Shown: piece after piece, positions 1-10,388 of the stretch | How positions within the stretch are numbered: position 1 is the first letter of the stretch | Layout of the letters: every line of letters starts with the position of its first letter | DNA from: Calliphora vicina | Taxonomy: Eukaryota > Arthropoda > Insecta > Diptera > Calliphoridae | DNA: 64,000 bases | Direction: 5' to 3' | NCBI RefSeq assembly: GCF_958450345.1 | Contig: NC_088783.1 | Coordinates: forward strand, 24,431,701-24,495,700 | The notes under the pieces: model-generated | What the model saw: the letters and a program-made list of their open reading frames with translations, nothing else | What the model was told of the DNA's origin: nothing | Databases searched by the model: none | Made by a program: the position numbers and the translations under genes

Positions 1-464
1 GGGAAAAACAAATACAAAACAGCTTAACAAACCATAGAATCAACCAACCATACAAACAGCCAAGCCATCTATTACACAAACATACTATAGTTGTTTTATT
101 CATTTATTTTAAACAACTATAGTATGGTTAGGACAACTTGTTATATGCCAAATACTAGAGTTACCTTAATTTTTGTTTTTTTTTATTTGTATCTTTTTGT
201 TTTTTCAACGTAAAAAAAGAAAGAAAAACTTAATAAGATTTTCAAGCATTTTACTTATTACATATGAAAGAAAAGTAGATTTGTAAATGGTGAATTGCTA
301 TACAACTACATTTATGTTATAAATGTAGTAAACCAGCAGTACTGAGGGACAGGCCTGAACTAGTGATTTTTGCAATCACCAGTGTTAACATAATTAGAGA
401 TAAATGACTCTCTAATAAATTACTAATTTCAAATGTGCTGTAAATAAAAAGTTTAAAGTGACTA
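1..464. other. AT-rich noncoding stretch
   Basis: No coding signal, RNA gene or recognisable repeat family is seen. A short inverted pair around 366-382 (AGTGATTTTTGCAATCACCA) is the only local structure. Confidence 0.6.
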
Positions 465-705
465 CATCCTTGACTACTTAGAGACAACGGATTGTATTAT
501 AGATTTGATGCCTGAGATGTATAAAGTAACAGACTTTGCACCTACTTTTCAACTGACCCAAAAATATATAAATTGGAGTCAGCCAAGTAATTATAAGTTT
601 AAATTGAATACACCCTAGATTACTGAGAGACAATTGACTTCATTTTAGATTACCTGGGACGTATAAAGTAACCAGTTGTCAAAAATCAGGCAAATAATTA
701 GACAT
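465..705. repeat. Degenerate tandem duplication, about 145-bp period
   Basis: Two diverged units share ordered words: a TAGAGACAA/GAGAGACAA word, then TTAGATT or TAGATTT, then CCTG and GTATAAAGTAAC. The matching words lie about 145 bases apart (near 481 and 626). The similarity is moderate, so this is an old duplication or a decayed repeat pair. Confidence 0.4.
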
Positions 706-1742
706 TAGTAAAAAATACGGATTAAAAGCTTCTTGACTACTTCCAAAACTGCTGGGAAGTAAGTAGTAGTTAGTAGCTGGATATATGTGTGTGTCTATGC
801 CAGTTACCTTTATTGTTAGTGGAAAAACTAATTTTCTTTTGTTGGTGTTTTATATGTTGTTTTTGCTGCTTTTGTTTTTGGCACTCACGTACAAATAAAC
901 GACTGCATACAACAATAATATTATTATAAATAAAATGCATAAAACAAAGTAAAACACATTTCAAAGGAAATATAGTTTTTCAACTGGCAAATATGTAGGT
1001 TACCTCAAAACATTAACAACAACAAATAAAAAAAAGCTTAAAAAACAACAATTACTGGTTTGAATTTAAACAACTTATTTCTATTAAAGTGATATTAAAT
1101 ATAACTAAACAAAAAACTATGATCAAATCAGCAACTAACTCCCTTTTAGAACTTGATCCACATTTTGTAATTAAGTGTTTAGAAATACAAATATAAAAAA
1201 AACTCATTTCCTGTTTTTTTTTGTGTTAAGACAGCAACAAGTGATCTTCTTTATTTTAACGCTAACTTGTGATTAACACAAACATTCATGATTATAAAAC
1301 AAATAAAAAAACAAAAATTATTAAAATTCAATCAAGCAACAAATTATTTATTGTTTAGAAAAACGCAAAATGTTCATTATCAGTAAACAATTTTATCTAG
1401 ATCAACATATGGTTGCAGCAACTACCAGCTATTGAATTCAACCAACCAACCAAATACCAGAATTGGAAAAAAAGGAGTCTAAATTACATATAAATTATAA
1501 TGCTTGTAGCTTAAAGCTAAAATTAAGGTAAAATAGATACTGACAAATCAATTAAATAAATGTTTACATATTTTTTTTTTGTTTTTTTAGATTGTTGTAG
1601 TTGTTTTTATTTTTTTCAGAAAAAGAAACCAACAAACTATAATCAAGTAACTTAAAACCCATAAAATTTTCTGATGTTGTTGAAGTTTGTAAAGTGTTAC
1701 AGACAAGGCTCAATTTTAAAGGGACATAGCATTAAATCTATA
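706..1742. other. AT-rich noncoding stretch
   Basis: Poly-A and poly-T runs and short GT/TG-rich words; no splice-flanked open frame or repeat family is seen. A 64-codon minus-strand open frame at 770-964 is low-complexity and is not supported as a gene. Confidence 0.55.
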
Positions 1743-2060
1743 CAAAATAAAACTGTTTTATTGTGACAACCGAATTTGTAGCTAAAACGGATCTTACTTA
1801 ATTGCGATCGGCTTAGGTGATCTGTATACAGAGGAAACAGGTTTGTTGTGGCCACTGCATCAAACAAATCGTATGATTCGATTATATTCGAGATTTTTTT
1901 CGGTTCTAGCCACAGAAAGTCTCTTGATAAATAAAAATTATGATTGATTTGTTCACCCTAACCAAACTTTTGTAGCGACAACTGAAAAATTCGATTATTA
2001 TGGAGGAATCATGCGATTCTAAACAAATTTTGTTGTTGCAAAGAAACTGTTTTCACAAAA
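1743..2060. repeat. REP-5 dispersed repeat, degraded copy
   Basis: Shares the ordered words of the better copies near 9.2 and 10.2 kb: GAATTTGTAGC, ATGATTCGATTATATTCG, TTTTCGGTTCTAGCCACAGA, CTTGATAAA, and a terminal AAAGAAACTG resembling the CACACAGAGAAAC end of the family. Noncoding; identity to a named family is not known to me. Confidence 0.45.
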
Positions 2061-2101
2061 AGTTCACAAGCAGTAAGTTTACAAAAATTATTATTCTTTT
2101 A

Positions 2102-2223
2102 GGGCCTGATTGAGAAACACGATCGGAAAAAATATTCAATTTTTTTTAAAGAAAATACTGAATTGCTGTTTTTCATTTAAAAAATTTCAAATTGTTTTGC
2201 CGTCGTGTTTCTGAATCAGGCTC
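2102..2223. mobile_element. 122-bp MITE with 21-bp inverted ends and TTTTA duplication
   Basis: The left end GGGCCTGATTGAGAAACACG and the right end CGTGTTTCTGAATCAGGCTC are inverted complements with few mismatches. TTTTA stands directly outside both ends (2097-2101 and 2224-2228), as expected for a target-site duplication. The interior is A/T-rich and noncoding. The superfamily is not determined. Confidence 0.75.
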
Positions 2224-2228
2224 TTTTA

Positions 2229-4078
2229 AGCTTTTAAACATAATGATTTAAATTTAAGTCCCGAAAGAAACAGTTTTCTCTGTCAGTTCACAATAACTAA
2301 AAAATAGCCTTTATTTAACTTAAACTTATTTTAAATAATGATTTAATTACAAGTCCCTTAAAATTTGGCCATTCCCTGTTCTTATAGCAGAGAAACTTTA
2401 GGCTAGAAAAACAACAGACAAAAAAAACATTTTCTAAAAGATCAAGTCAAAGTATTTGTTTAAGCTGGGTGGAAATGGAAAAAAAAACAACAGCAACAAA
2501 AATAAAGCAATAAAAACCAACAACTTCAAGAAAAAAATCAACAAAAAAAAAACTTGAATAAAATGATCACCAGTGGAGAGGAAAATTGCATTCGTGAGTT
2601 CGTTTTTTTCTTCTACTAGAGCTGTTTTGTGTAACTCCCTACTCTTAACATTTGTGTAGAGTTTTTCAAGTCACTATACATTTTTTTCGAAACAAGTAAC
2701 AAACGGCACGCATGTTTAAATGTGGATAAATTTCTTGTTCTATTCCATGTAAAAAAAAATAATAATAAAAAATACTAGACCAAACTAAAGCTTAAAGCCA
2801 ATAACCCGGGCAGATTTTAAAATTTAGTGCAGAAAGAAAAGCAATTTAATTTCAATACGCAGCTCAAAACCAAACTAATAATTGCACGCATTTTTTTTTT
2901 TAAATGATGGCAGCTTAAAAATAAAAACTGGCAGTTATAATAGTTTCAATTTGCCCGCAAAAAAAAAATAAACAGATAAAAAAAGAGAGAAATGAAATGA
3001 ATAAAAACAATTATCTGTGTTTCGTCTTGTGTTAAACTAGATCTTCAGACTCCCACAGTGCTTCAAAATCTCTCGTGGTGGATCATTTCATTTCATTGCT
3101 GTTATATTTTTGAAGTTGATATTCAGTTTTAGTTTACACATGTTAAACTTTGAAATGACGTTGTATTAAAAATATGACATTAAATTATAAAATCCCATAT
3201 AACGCAGTAGTAGTACTCGTATATTTCCTACAACAATAATTTGTTTACATCATATATGTTTTTGCAGTTAAATTAATTTTAATTTGTGTTTCAGTCTTAT
3301 GACTTTACATGATTAAATATGCAAAATGCGTAAGGATTGAGGCATGATAATAATGATTCGTTATGGTTTGGTCTTTCTTGTTGGCAATGTCAATTTTATT
3401 GTATGTACGATCACCACGATCGTCACTATCAATTTTTTGTCTTTTTGTTTAGTTCTTTTTATAGTTACAGTATACTAAGGCAAAAATAAATTGTGGAAAA
3501 AAAAGAAAGGAAATGTCAATCATAATTTTTAAAATAAAATGGCAAAAATTTGCAATAAAACAAACGATCATGTGTTTGCTACATGATAAATTATTGATCG
3601 TAAATAAACGACTTATTAGGAATTTTAAGTTATAAGAAAAATGTTAGAAAATTTGAAAGCAAACAAGAAATAATAAATGAACAAAATTCTGAGAATATTT
3701 GAATTGAAAACATTTAAAAATATTAAACCATAAAAAGACAAAGTGCAGTGAATGACAAAGTGTGATCAATAATTGAATGTGTGGGATTTTATTTTAGTTA
3801 GCAAAGAGTTTTAAGTGGGGTTGGGTTTATGTACTGGGGCTTAATGTTAATTTGATGTTTAATGGTTATATATTTATTTGATATAATTAGAAAGCTTTAT
3901 GAGCTACTTAACTTTAATTTAAGCGGTTAAACAATTATTTGAAGAATTTAGAAAATTGTTTACAAATTTTAAAGGAAAATAATTAAGGAACATAGTAATG
4001 TGCATTCAAATAGAAATTTAATTCGTTTTTATTTTCTGGAAGAAAATTTTGACCCCCAAATGGATAATTTTGGAGGTT
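2229..4078. other. AT-rich noncoding stretch
   Basis: Long A and T runs and isolated GC words (AACCCGGGCAG near 2803, TCTCGTGGTGGATC near 3072). No splice-flanked coding frame is seen. Possibly an intron of the secreted-protein gene at 7867-7995, which runs toward lower coordinates, but no downstream exon was recognised. Confidence 0.5.
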
Positions 4079-4425
4079 GCAAATTTAAATATTTAAACCA
4101 TTATTTCAAATTATTGCAATGAAATTAGGAAAGTGGATAGAATACATTTATACACATATATATTAATACACAAATTATATGCCGTTTTATTTTCGGTCAA
4201 AAAAATTTTGCACTTTTTCTGACCTCTTTTTCGATAAAAGCCACATGTTTTAAAATTTAAATATTTAAACGATTATTTAAAATTATTGTAAAGAGATTAG
4301 GAAAGTGGATAGAATACATTCATATACAAATGTACTCATACACAAATTGTATGCGGTTTTATTTCCGGGCAACAAATTTTGCACTTTTTCTGCCATCTTT
4401 TTCGAAAGAAGCTAATAATTAAAGT
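4079..4425. repeat. Tandem duplication, 172-bp unit
   Basis: Two head-to-tail units. AGGAAAGTGGATAGAATACA occurs at 4127 and again at 4299, exactly 172 bases apart. Flanking words also repeat in order: AAATTTAAATATTTAAAC, CACAAATTRTATGC, GGTTTTATTT or CGTTTTATTT, and TTTTGCACTTTTTCTG. The units differ by scattered substitutions and no coding frame is conserved. Confidence 0.8.
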
Positions 4426-6909
4426 ACTGGGATATAGAAAGTATCGAATGAAGAAACATTTCGAGATTTGTCACAATATTTATGGACTAGCATAATAAAT
4501 AAAGGAAAATATTATAAAATTTTGAAATTTGCTCGAAAATAAAAATAAAAAAATATTGAAAAATTTCTTCAAAAAAATCAATATTTCCAAAATGTTTTTA
4601 TATTATAGGACAGTTCTGCAAAATACATTTAATTTTACACAAAATTTATTTGCTATAGATATAAGCTATAAAATGTAAGCAAGGGACAGAAAAAGGGAAA
4701 CATTTTTTTGCCAGAAAGAAAACAAAGGCACTTAGCCCTTTAAAAAGTAAAAGTATTTTATATTTTTTTTACATTTACACCCAAAGCCCCGAAAATTCAA
4801 GCACTTGAACATTTTTTTGGAATTTAACTTGACTGCAAATATAATTATGTTTTAAGCTTGAAAAATATTTGAAAAAATTAAAAATTTTTCAAACAAAAAT
4901 AATATAATATGGCTTCAATTTTTGTTTTATTTTTACTGGAGAATGATAAAAAGTGTAATACAACTATAATTCAAATGCTTGGCTATAATTCAAGGCTTGA
5001 CTTACACTTGCTTTCAACTTGAATTCCGCTAAAAATTAAGTATTTTTTTCTTTAGTGTTCAATAAACGATTTTGAAAGTCAAGCATTTTTAACAATTTAA
5101 GTAAAAAAACTTCATATCAACTTCAATTAATTCGGAAATAATTAAATTAAAGTTTTATAAATTGCAGCGCAAACTAAACTTATTAAAATAAATTTTGATT
5201 TCCATAAATAATTTTTTATTTTCTGTCAGTGGAAAGCCGAAAATAATTTCTTTATCAAAATTTCGTTTAAAGGGGTAAAATTTAATTTTTTATTAGGTCT
5301 TTAGAAAACAAATCTATTATTTTTAATTAAACAAAATTGTAAGTGTAACATGTTGCAACTAAAACGTCTTTCTTTGTTTAGAAATTCCATTGTATGCACC
5401 AGTTTAACTTTTTTAATTAACACTTTTATTTATGACCAAACAATAACTTTTTAACAAAAACTAACATTAGTTTTGTTGCACACAATAACAATTAATTAAA
5501 TTCTATTATTTATATATAAATAATAACTTTAAATTTATTGTTTACTTAACTAAACATTAAACTCAATTATAAACACTAAAAAAAAAATATGCACAAAAAC
5601 CGATAAAAATATGCTGACATAAATCATTAAAAAATTTGTCGTTTTAGAGTTTAGACTAAAACAAATATTAAATTTAGTAATTAAAAAAAAAAAAGATAAC
5701 CTGAATAACAAACAATAAAAACAATATTGCTAAACTATTTTAATGCATATTTAAATAGCTATATTGACCCAAGTCATTATTTACAAAACCACAAGTTAAG
5801 CGCGCTTTTTATATTTGGCTGTTGGTTAACTAAATATAAGAGTAATTCAAATTTAAATTTTTCCATTTATGGTCAACAATATTTTCATAAAATTTTTATT
5901 TATATGAAAAGCAAAAAAGTAAACAAATAACCCAAAAACTAAAAACTCCATTTCAATATTTATTTAAAAACAATGAACGATTAAAAACTACTGAATGTCA
6001 TACTGGTAGAGGAGGGGATGGAGTATGAATTAAACTGTGATATGATTGACATATTTGGTTAGTTTTATGGCAATTTTTTTTCTATATATGATGATGATGA
6101 ACAGAACTGGCTAAAATAAACAAATAGTCCTATATTTTATGTGGTCATAAATAAAAACTTAACAGCAGAGAAAAAAAGAGTTGATTTGAAACTGGTAAAT
6201 ATTGGTAAGTTAGTTTATTTATTATTTTCTGCTGGTAAATATTTGTTTTATTGAAATCAACCTAAATAAATATACAAAAGTGTTATTTTTGAGTTTCTCA
6301 AAAAAAAAGATAACATTAGCAGAAGCTGATGAAAGTTAAACAAATTATTAACTAAACATTTAAACACAATTAAATATCACCAGCAATACCCGATACAGAT
6401 ATTCCTGGTGATCACTGTAAAAATGTTTATCGTAAATTATCAAAGGTTTTCAGTATTTATGACTCTGTTAAAGGTGGGGTTATAAAATTTTATGACTTCT
6501 ACTTCTAGAAATGGTAGAAAAAGTTTTATATTTTGTCATTATTTAATGTGGCTTTTTTTATCAAAGTTTTATCACTATGCTCACATTTATGAGTTTTGTG
6601 GAAATATGTTGGCATTTTCATTGTTTTAGTTTTCCTAACCAATACTCTTCATTTGGTAATACAACCCCTAAACATGATATTGATTTTCTAGGGTTTTAAT
6701 GTGTTTCAGTTTTGTTTATTTGCAACAAAGCTGTAGAACAAAAAAAGCTAAAAAAAAACACAACAGTAAAATGAAAATTACAAATTTCCACAACTTTTAA
6801 CTACAACTGTCGTTTATTTGTACATATATATTGCGGATTTTATAGCCATAGTCATATTACGTCGGAGAATGTTATGGCTTTTTTCAAACATTAACTAATT
6901 TTATATGTA
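4426..6909. other. AT-rich noncoding stretch
   Basis: Very AT-rich with homopolymer runs. A small inverted pair brackets 6377-6412 (ATCACCAGCAATA against TATTCCTGGTGAT). A 67-codon plus-strand open frame at 5727-5930 has AT-driven composition and no recognisable motif. Nothing else is supported. Confidence 0.5.
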
Positions 6910-7154
6910 CATATCGTCACATAAAATACAAAACAACATAACATCTGAAATACCAATATCACAAAAATAACCTTAACAAATAGTTAACACAAGTTTTTGT
7001 GCTGAAATAAGTTTGTGATTCTGTTTAAAGATCAATTACGATAAAACTAATTGTATTATCACTGATCTTTTTCATTTTGCAATGGTTTTATATCCCTTAC
7101 TTTAAATATTATTGAAATGCTGTTATGTTGTTTTGCATTTTAGGTGACGATATG
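6910..7154. mobile_element. 245-bp element with about 36-bp inverted ends
   Basis: CATATCGTCACATAAAATAC continuing to 6945 is matched at the right end (7119-7154) in inverse complement, with about three mismatches over 36 bases. The interior holds a further small hairpin (AAAGATCA near 7028 against TGATCTTT near 7063). It has no coding capacity. Flanking duplication is not clear. Confidence 0.7.
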
Positions 7155-7866
7155 AAGATACAAACGTTTGCTAGTTTACCAAAGTGTGAGAGAGAGTAAC
7201 AAAGATGTTAATGAGCATTTGATATTTTTTGTGTACAAAATTTAATTACCCACGCAAATGTTGACAACACTTGATGTAAAATCGTAATTGTACCATAAAA
7301 TGAGATGTTGAACAAACATTAAATAAAAAAGAAAATATGAAACATTTTCAGTAATGACATCGTTTTTACATTTCTTTCTTTTTCGCTCTTTATATGACTG
7401 CTTGTCATTTTGTTTCTTCTTTTTTTTAACATGTAAAACTTTGTCGTTTTTTTCTTATTTCTTATATGTTTCAGTATAGTCATTATTTTGTCGATTTTTA
7501 TGATGGTAGTAATAACCCCAAAATGTTGCTAAAGTCACGTGCAGATCATAATCTTTTACATGTTCATACTACTACTTCATAAATATATGTATGTTTCTTC
7601 AGATGTTTAAACGTATGTTATAACAAGCATATGTAGCTACAAAGAAAACATATTTATGTCTGTCTGTCTCTCTACACAAAGCTAAAAATTATATGCCTTA
7701 AACCTTAAGTTTTACTTTTACTTCTTTTTTTTTTAGAAAAAATCATTTTCTTTTTTCAACTCGTTGTTTCTTGCACACAACAAAAGACATTTTAATCCTT
7801 CTATTCAAATGTCACAAAGTCTTTTGTCTACAATTTTTATAGACATGTGTAGTTTTGAAAACCTAC
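7155..7866 (-). other. Probable first-intron sequence
   Basis: Begins (reading minus) with the donor GTAGGT at 7866-7861 and continues as AT-rich sequence with T-rich runs. No downstream exon was recognised here. Confidence 0.4.
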
Positions 7867-7995
7867 CTTTTGATAGCAACTTTGGCGGCATCTAAATAGA
7901 TCCTTCGATCCAACTGCCTGGGCAGATATAAATCCAAATAAAGTAATGGCGGTAAAGGCCATGAGTTGAGTATTGATATTTTTACAGCACAGCAT
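7867..7995 (-). CDS. First coding exon of a secreted cysteine-containing protein
   Basis: An ATG at 7995 in an excellent fly context (AACCAAAATG) opens 43 codons that end exactly at a splice donor, AAG|GTAGGT, in phase 0. The peptide starts MLCCKNINTQLMAFTAITLF and continues GFISAQAVGSKDLFRCRQSC, then YQK. Residues 12-24 are a hydrophobic core and AQA-V (residues 25-28) is a plausible signal-peptidase site, so the product should enter the secretory pathway. Two cysteines follow in CRQSC. Codon use is more GC-rich than the surroundings. Later exons must lie at lower coordinates or outside the window. A short Cys-x3-Cys start after a signal peptide would suit an anosmin-like (Kal1) protein among many others; this is only a guess. 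I see the exon; the identity is unknown. Confidence 0.6.
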
Positions 7996-9192
7996 TTTGG
8001 TTTTTATTTTTCTCTTTTTATGTTGATCAAATTATTTAATTATAATTATTAAAAAAATATAATTTTTTTTTTAAACACAATTTTTTCTTTAAACCTTTTT
8101 ATTTTTATAAGATTATTCCAATTTTTATTTCAATAAGGTTTTTATTTTGCACTTTTTTTTCAATAAATTTCCATATGTTTTAATATTAAACAATTTTTCA
8201 TAGCAGTTGTTCGTTTAAACACTCATATTTTATATATATTTGTTTCGTTCTTGATTTCAACGTAAATTTGTCGTTTATTTTTTTTCTAATACAAGTTTCG
8301 TTATTCTCACAAACAACACAAAAAAATTCTGTTCTACCGTTTACACGACATTTATCCACAAAGACTTATTGAATACTAAATTTGTGTAATGCAAAGACAA
8401 AACATTTTAACATTATGTTGAAGTTGTTTTTCTTCAATATACAATTCAACAATATTGTATGTGTGGCAACATCGAACCCATAAAACTAAACAATACACAC
8501 AACATCGAACTTTATCGAACCTCCATGAACTCAGTACATTTGCCTCAATAAGGTACAGTAATTTAAAGATACACAATTTGATGCAACCTAAAAATGTTTG
8601 AGATACAACAAGGTTTTATGCGGTTTGGTTGCATACAACTGAATTATTGTTGTTAAGAGACAAAGAAGCAATAATGGCCGGCTGGTTAGAGAAGATCATC
8701 TTTTAAAGCCATGTAGCAAAAAAAGGAAAAACAATTTATTAAACTGAATTTTCTATAGCTAAAATGAGAAAGATAAAAGTTAAAGGTTCCAACATGCAGC
8801 CTATAATGAGTTTGAAGTGGTCGCTCGGTTAAGTAAGAAAACTGAAAAAGTAACACAATGCAATGAATGTTGATGAAATAAACGTTTAAATTTGAAGAGG
8901 CAAATGAGTGGAGAACATAAATTTTTAAATTGAAATTTTTAATAAAGGCTTAATTTTTGGAAATCAATTAATATTAAGAAAATAAGCAGATAAAATATTT
9001 AAACAATGAAAATTGGAGAACAATTTGTGAAAAAAATAAAATCATTTTTTTTAAATATATTTTTTTTTAACAAAAATGTACAAATAAAATACTTTAAAGA
9101 TCAATAATCAGGTTTTTATTTAAAAGTTAGTTTTCGAAAAAAAAAAAAAAAATTTTTTTTTTAAATTAAATTTTTATTAAAATTTTCGCTAA
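7996..9192. other. AT-rich stretch upstream of the secreted-protein exon
   Basis: Would contain the 5' leader and promoter of the minus-strand exon at 7867-7995, or an intron before it. No strong acceptor sits just upstream of that ATG, so a leader continuous with the exon is plausible. No TATA box or initiator can be singled out in this AT-rich DNA. Confidence 0.4.
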
Positions 9193-9375
9193 CACACACA
9201 AAGAAAACAGATTCGTAATAGCAACTGAATTTGTTGCCAATCGAATTATTCGCTTGCTTACATAGAATTTTTCGATTCTAGCTACAGAAAATTAGTGTAT
9301 AAAGAAGAATCTCGGATGAAGCAATCAAACTTTTATTACGACTTCTAAATTTTTATAAGCACTGTAAAATTCCGT
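9193..9375. repeat. REP-5 dispersed repeat copy
   Basis: Starts CACACAAAGAAAACAGATTC and contains GCAACTGAATTTGTTGCCAA, TCGAATTATTCG, TTTTTCGATTCTAGCTACAG and a GTCACTAAGGCAG word near the end. The same word order appears at 10191-10388 and, decayed, at 1743-2060. Confidence 0.6.
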
Positions 9376-9584
9376 CACTAAGGCAGGAAAGACGGGAAAA
9401 ATAAGGTTTAATTTGGAAAATATTAGAATGTTTTGCTCCTCAGAATGTTATTCAAAATCAGTGTCTTTAGATGAACTCTATAGAGGAAGGAGTTAGAAGT
9501 AAAGTTTCTCGAGAATTCCCAAGAATATTTTTTAGAAATTCTCGAGACATAAGTTTTCTTATTTAAAGTTGCAGTATTATTTCA

Positions 9585-9770
9585 GCACAGATAGAACAGT
9601 TTCGTTGTGATATGTTGCCAAACAAATGATTAGATTATATCAATATCGACTAGCAACAGAAAATCAGTTGACTTAGATGAGTTATGTTTTTAAGAACTGA
9701 ATTTATGTTACCTTAACTAAAATTTAGTCCCTTGGTAGGCAAATAGAGGCATTTAATTTGTGTGCATCAA
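9585..9770. repeat. REP-5 dispersed repeat, weak copy
   Basis: Carries the family words GCACAGATAGAACAG, ATGTTGCCAAACAAATGATT, GACTAGCAACAGAAAATCAG and TTGACTTAGATGA. Divergence is high and the ends are not defined. Confidence 0.4.
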
Positions 9771-10190
9771 CAACAAACAACAGAATGAAATATTTGATTT
9801 TTACGCTCTATTGTTTACATTCGGGTTGTATAGTTTACACATTGAAAAATTGATGAAAATATGAACGCCTACCAATAATTTAGACTAAATCATTTGATTA
9901 TTAATAAATTCGGTTATCACAACCAAAACTATATTATCTGTTTAACAAAAACTAAAAAAAAATTATTTACAACAGGAAAATATAGTTTTCTTTTTGGTCG
10001 ACTTAATACAATTTGAAATTTTAAGTTCTTAAAGTAACTATTAAGATGCTGAACATTAAAGATTTTTATTATATTTATTTCTAGAGAAAATATTGACAAT
10101 AATTCTGGTTTAGGAAATGATTTGAAAAAGTTTTTCAGATTTGGCTTTCAATACATTATTGAATTTTTGGAAAACTTTTACTGCACAGAT

Positions 10191-10388
10191 TCGTAGCAGT
10201 TACTGAATTTGTTGCCAATCGAATGATTCGGTTGCACACACAGACATTTTCGGTTCTATAAACAGAAAATCAGTTGATAAAGTAAAATTTTCGCAAAAAA
10301 ACTTTTGTTAATCCTGTGGTCACTAAGGCAGAAGGATTCGATTGGCTACAAATTAGGTTTCTAAAACAATTCTAGTTTCTCTGTGTGG
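10191..10388. repeat. REP-5 dispersed repeat, best copy
   Basis: About 200 bases containing ACTGAATTTGTTGCCAATCG, AATGATTCGGTTGC, TTTTCGGTTCTATAAACAGA, AATCAGTTGATAAAG and GTCACTAAGGCAG, ending TTTCTCTGTGTGG. That end is the inverse complement of the CACACAAAGAAAA start seen at 9193, so the family probably has short terminal inverted repeats. Noncoding. Confidence 0.6.
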
